From assembly GCA_947589525.1 (NCBI GenBank), contig CANQAW010000132.1:1-5273 (forward strand): a stretch of 5,273 nt of DNA, in the 5' to 3' direction. Position 1 is the first letter of the stretch. Every line of letters begins with the position of its first letter. This stretch comes from Candidatus Gastranaerophilales bacterium (lineage in GTDB: Bacteria; Cyanobacteriota; Vampirovibrionia; Gastranaerophilales; Gastranaerophilaceae). Position numbers and translations under genes: made by a program. Shown here in pieces: positions 4,390 through 5,273 of this stretch. Below the pieces are notes generated by a model. That model had not been told where the DNA came from, searched no databases, and saw only the letters and a list, made by a program, of their open reading frames with translations.

Positions 4390-5273
4390 TTAGTGTTTGT
4401 AAGTATTTCCCATATAACTGTCCAAGCCCGCCCAAAGCCCTATTCCGTTTCTTGAGCCGTTTGTTACGTAGCCTTGAAGATAAAAGGTAAAAAAATTATT
4501 TATAATTTTTCTTATACCCGCACCATACGCTACAAAAGGCTTAATCGCCAATTGAGGTAATGTTACGTCGTTTGCAAAAAATTTTGTTTTGTCAATTGCA
4601 TTAAAAACCATATAAATACTTATGTAGGGTTGAAATCCTTTTTCCAAATTGGCGATAAATTGAATTCCGGGGGCAATGGTAATTGCATTCAGCGGTTTTG
4701 ATTTAATTCTGATATCTGTTGAATTTGTAAAATCGAAAGTATTTATAAAGCTGTATGCCATAAAGTAATTAGGCTGAATTATATATTTTCCTTCCTTGAA
4801 CTCAAAGTTATATCCTGTTTTTAAGGCGCAACCCGTTAAAAACATATTAAAATTATCTTGCCCGAAAAGCGTTCTCGCACGGGCAAAACTTGCGCCTGCA
4901 TCAGCCGTTAAACCAAAATAGAAATTATTTTTATACAACATCAAAACTCCCCCTGTGCTGAAGCCGTTTTGATTAATACCGACGCTTCTAAAATTTTGAT
5001 GTGAGCCGTTGTATCCTATGTAGGGGCCGTAAATATAATTCCAGCCTTTTTTAAGCCTGATTAGAGGAGATTCCTGCCCTAAAAAATTTCCATACATTAT
5101 ATTTGTTACATTTAGTGAACTTAATTTTACGTTTTCAAAAACGCTGTAAGGGCGAAACCAGTTGTTTTTATAAGAATATAATCTGTGTTTATATGTTGGG
5201 CTGTATGGTGCGTTTGAGGCAAATCTGTCTCTGAAATTAAATCCCAATCGCTCGGATTTTGGAAGTATCATAT
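4390..5273 (-). CDS. Outer-membrane protein with autotransporter-type C-terminal beta-barrel (5' end outside window)
   Basis: The visible 293 residues are the C-terminal part of a protein that continues past the right edge; the methionine at 5269-5271 is probably internal, since no ribosome binding site or upstream stop can be seen. After a linker (about 1-35) comes NNWFRPYSVFENVKL, an opening typical of autotransporter beta-barrels (Trp-x-Arg-Pro), then many alternating amphipathic strands rich in Gly, Tyr, Phe and Asn: WNYIYGPYIGYNGS, GGVLMLYKNNFYFGLTADAG, YIIQPNYFMAYSFI, IAPGIQFIANL, QPYISIYMVFN, AIKPFVAYGAGIRK and FFTFYLQGYVTNGSRNGIGL. The barrel should sit in the outer membrane and anchor or export an N-terminal passenger not seen here. 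The C-terminus ends DSYMGNTYKH rather than with the usual terminal Phe or Trp. Similar barrels are, from memory, common in large surface proteins of gut Gastranaerophilales. The passenger's function is unknown. The epimerase remnant follows on the same strand. Confidence 0.75.
   Translation of the reverse strand, partial: MILPKSERLGFNFRDRFASNAPYSPTYKHRLYSYKNNWFRPYSVFENVKLSSLNVTNIMYGNFLGQESPLIRLKKGWNYIYGPYIGYNGSHQNFRSVGINQNGFSTGGVLMLYKNNFYFGLTADAGASFARARTLFGQDNFNMFLTGCALKTGYNFEFKEGKYIIQPNYFMAYSFINTFDFTNSTDIRIKSKPLNAITIAPGIQFIANLEKGFQPYISIYMVFNAIDKTKFFANDVTLPQLAIKPFVAYGAGIRKIINNFFTFYLQGYVTNGSRNGIGLWAGLDSYMGNTYKH

Noticed and set aside
1..5273. tRNA, rRNA, CRISPR array, insertion sequence or prophage elements
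   Set aside because: Reading both strands showed no cloverleaf-like sequence ending, spaced direct repeats, transposase motifs or terminal inverted repeats.

Overview
This is an AT-rich bacterial window with seven protein-coding loci, one of them a gene remnant. The best guess for the source is a non-photosynthetic relative of cyanobacteria, of the Gastranaerophilales / Vampirovibrionia (former Melainabacteria) type. Three things suggest this: a short matrixin-like zinc protease with no signal peptide, a surface-protein C-terminal barrel of the autotransporter type (so an outer membrane is present), and a PSP1/RicT protein next to RsfS and an MtaB-type methylthiotransferase. The assignment rests on remembered family resemblance, not on a search, and is moderate at best.

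Layout. At the left edge, the 5' end of a YbaB/EbfC-type nucleoid-associated protein gene runs leftward out of the window (1-158, minus). A short, very AT-rich divergent promoter region separates it from a rightward cluster: matrixin-like protease (198-998), ricT/PSP1 (1045-1959), rsfS (1969-2364) and mtaB (2354-3628). The last three are tightly packed (9-base gap, then an 11-base overlap) and look like one transcription unit. About 150 bases of AT-rich trailer lead to a strong intrinsic terminator (3778-3806). Beyond it lies a small unrecognised ORF of 58 codons (3837-4013). It meets, tail to tail, a 5'-truncated ribulose-phosphate 3-epimerase-like remnant (3993-4325, minus). The right end (4390-5273, minus) is the C-terminal part of a large outer-membrane protein whose start lies outside the window.

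How the genes fit together. RicT in Bacillus is part of an Fe-S RicAFT complex that works with RNase Y. RsfS holds 50S subunits apart from 30S when growth slows. MtaB completes the ms2t6A37 modification of tRNAs. The ricT-rsfS-mtaB unit therefore joins RNA-processing and translation functions, two of its three members bearing cysteine clusters expected to hold Fe-S. The protease upstream has no obvious link to these.

Nothing here amounts to a new defence or mobile system. The points most worth a second look are: a near-consensus promoter that places the ricT start codon at the expected transcription start (leaderless mRNA); overlapping divergent promoters at the left end; the unusual matrixin without a signal peptide; the promoter-to-terminator interval behind mtaB; and the decayed epimerase with the small ORF opposite its tail.
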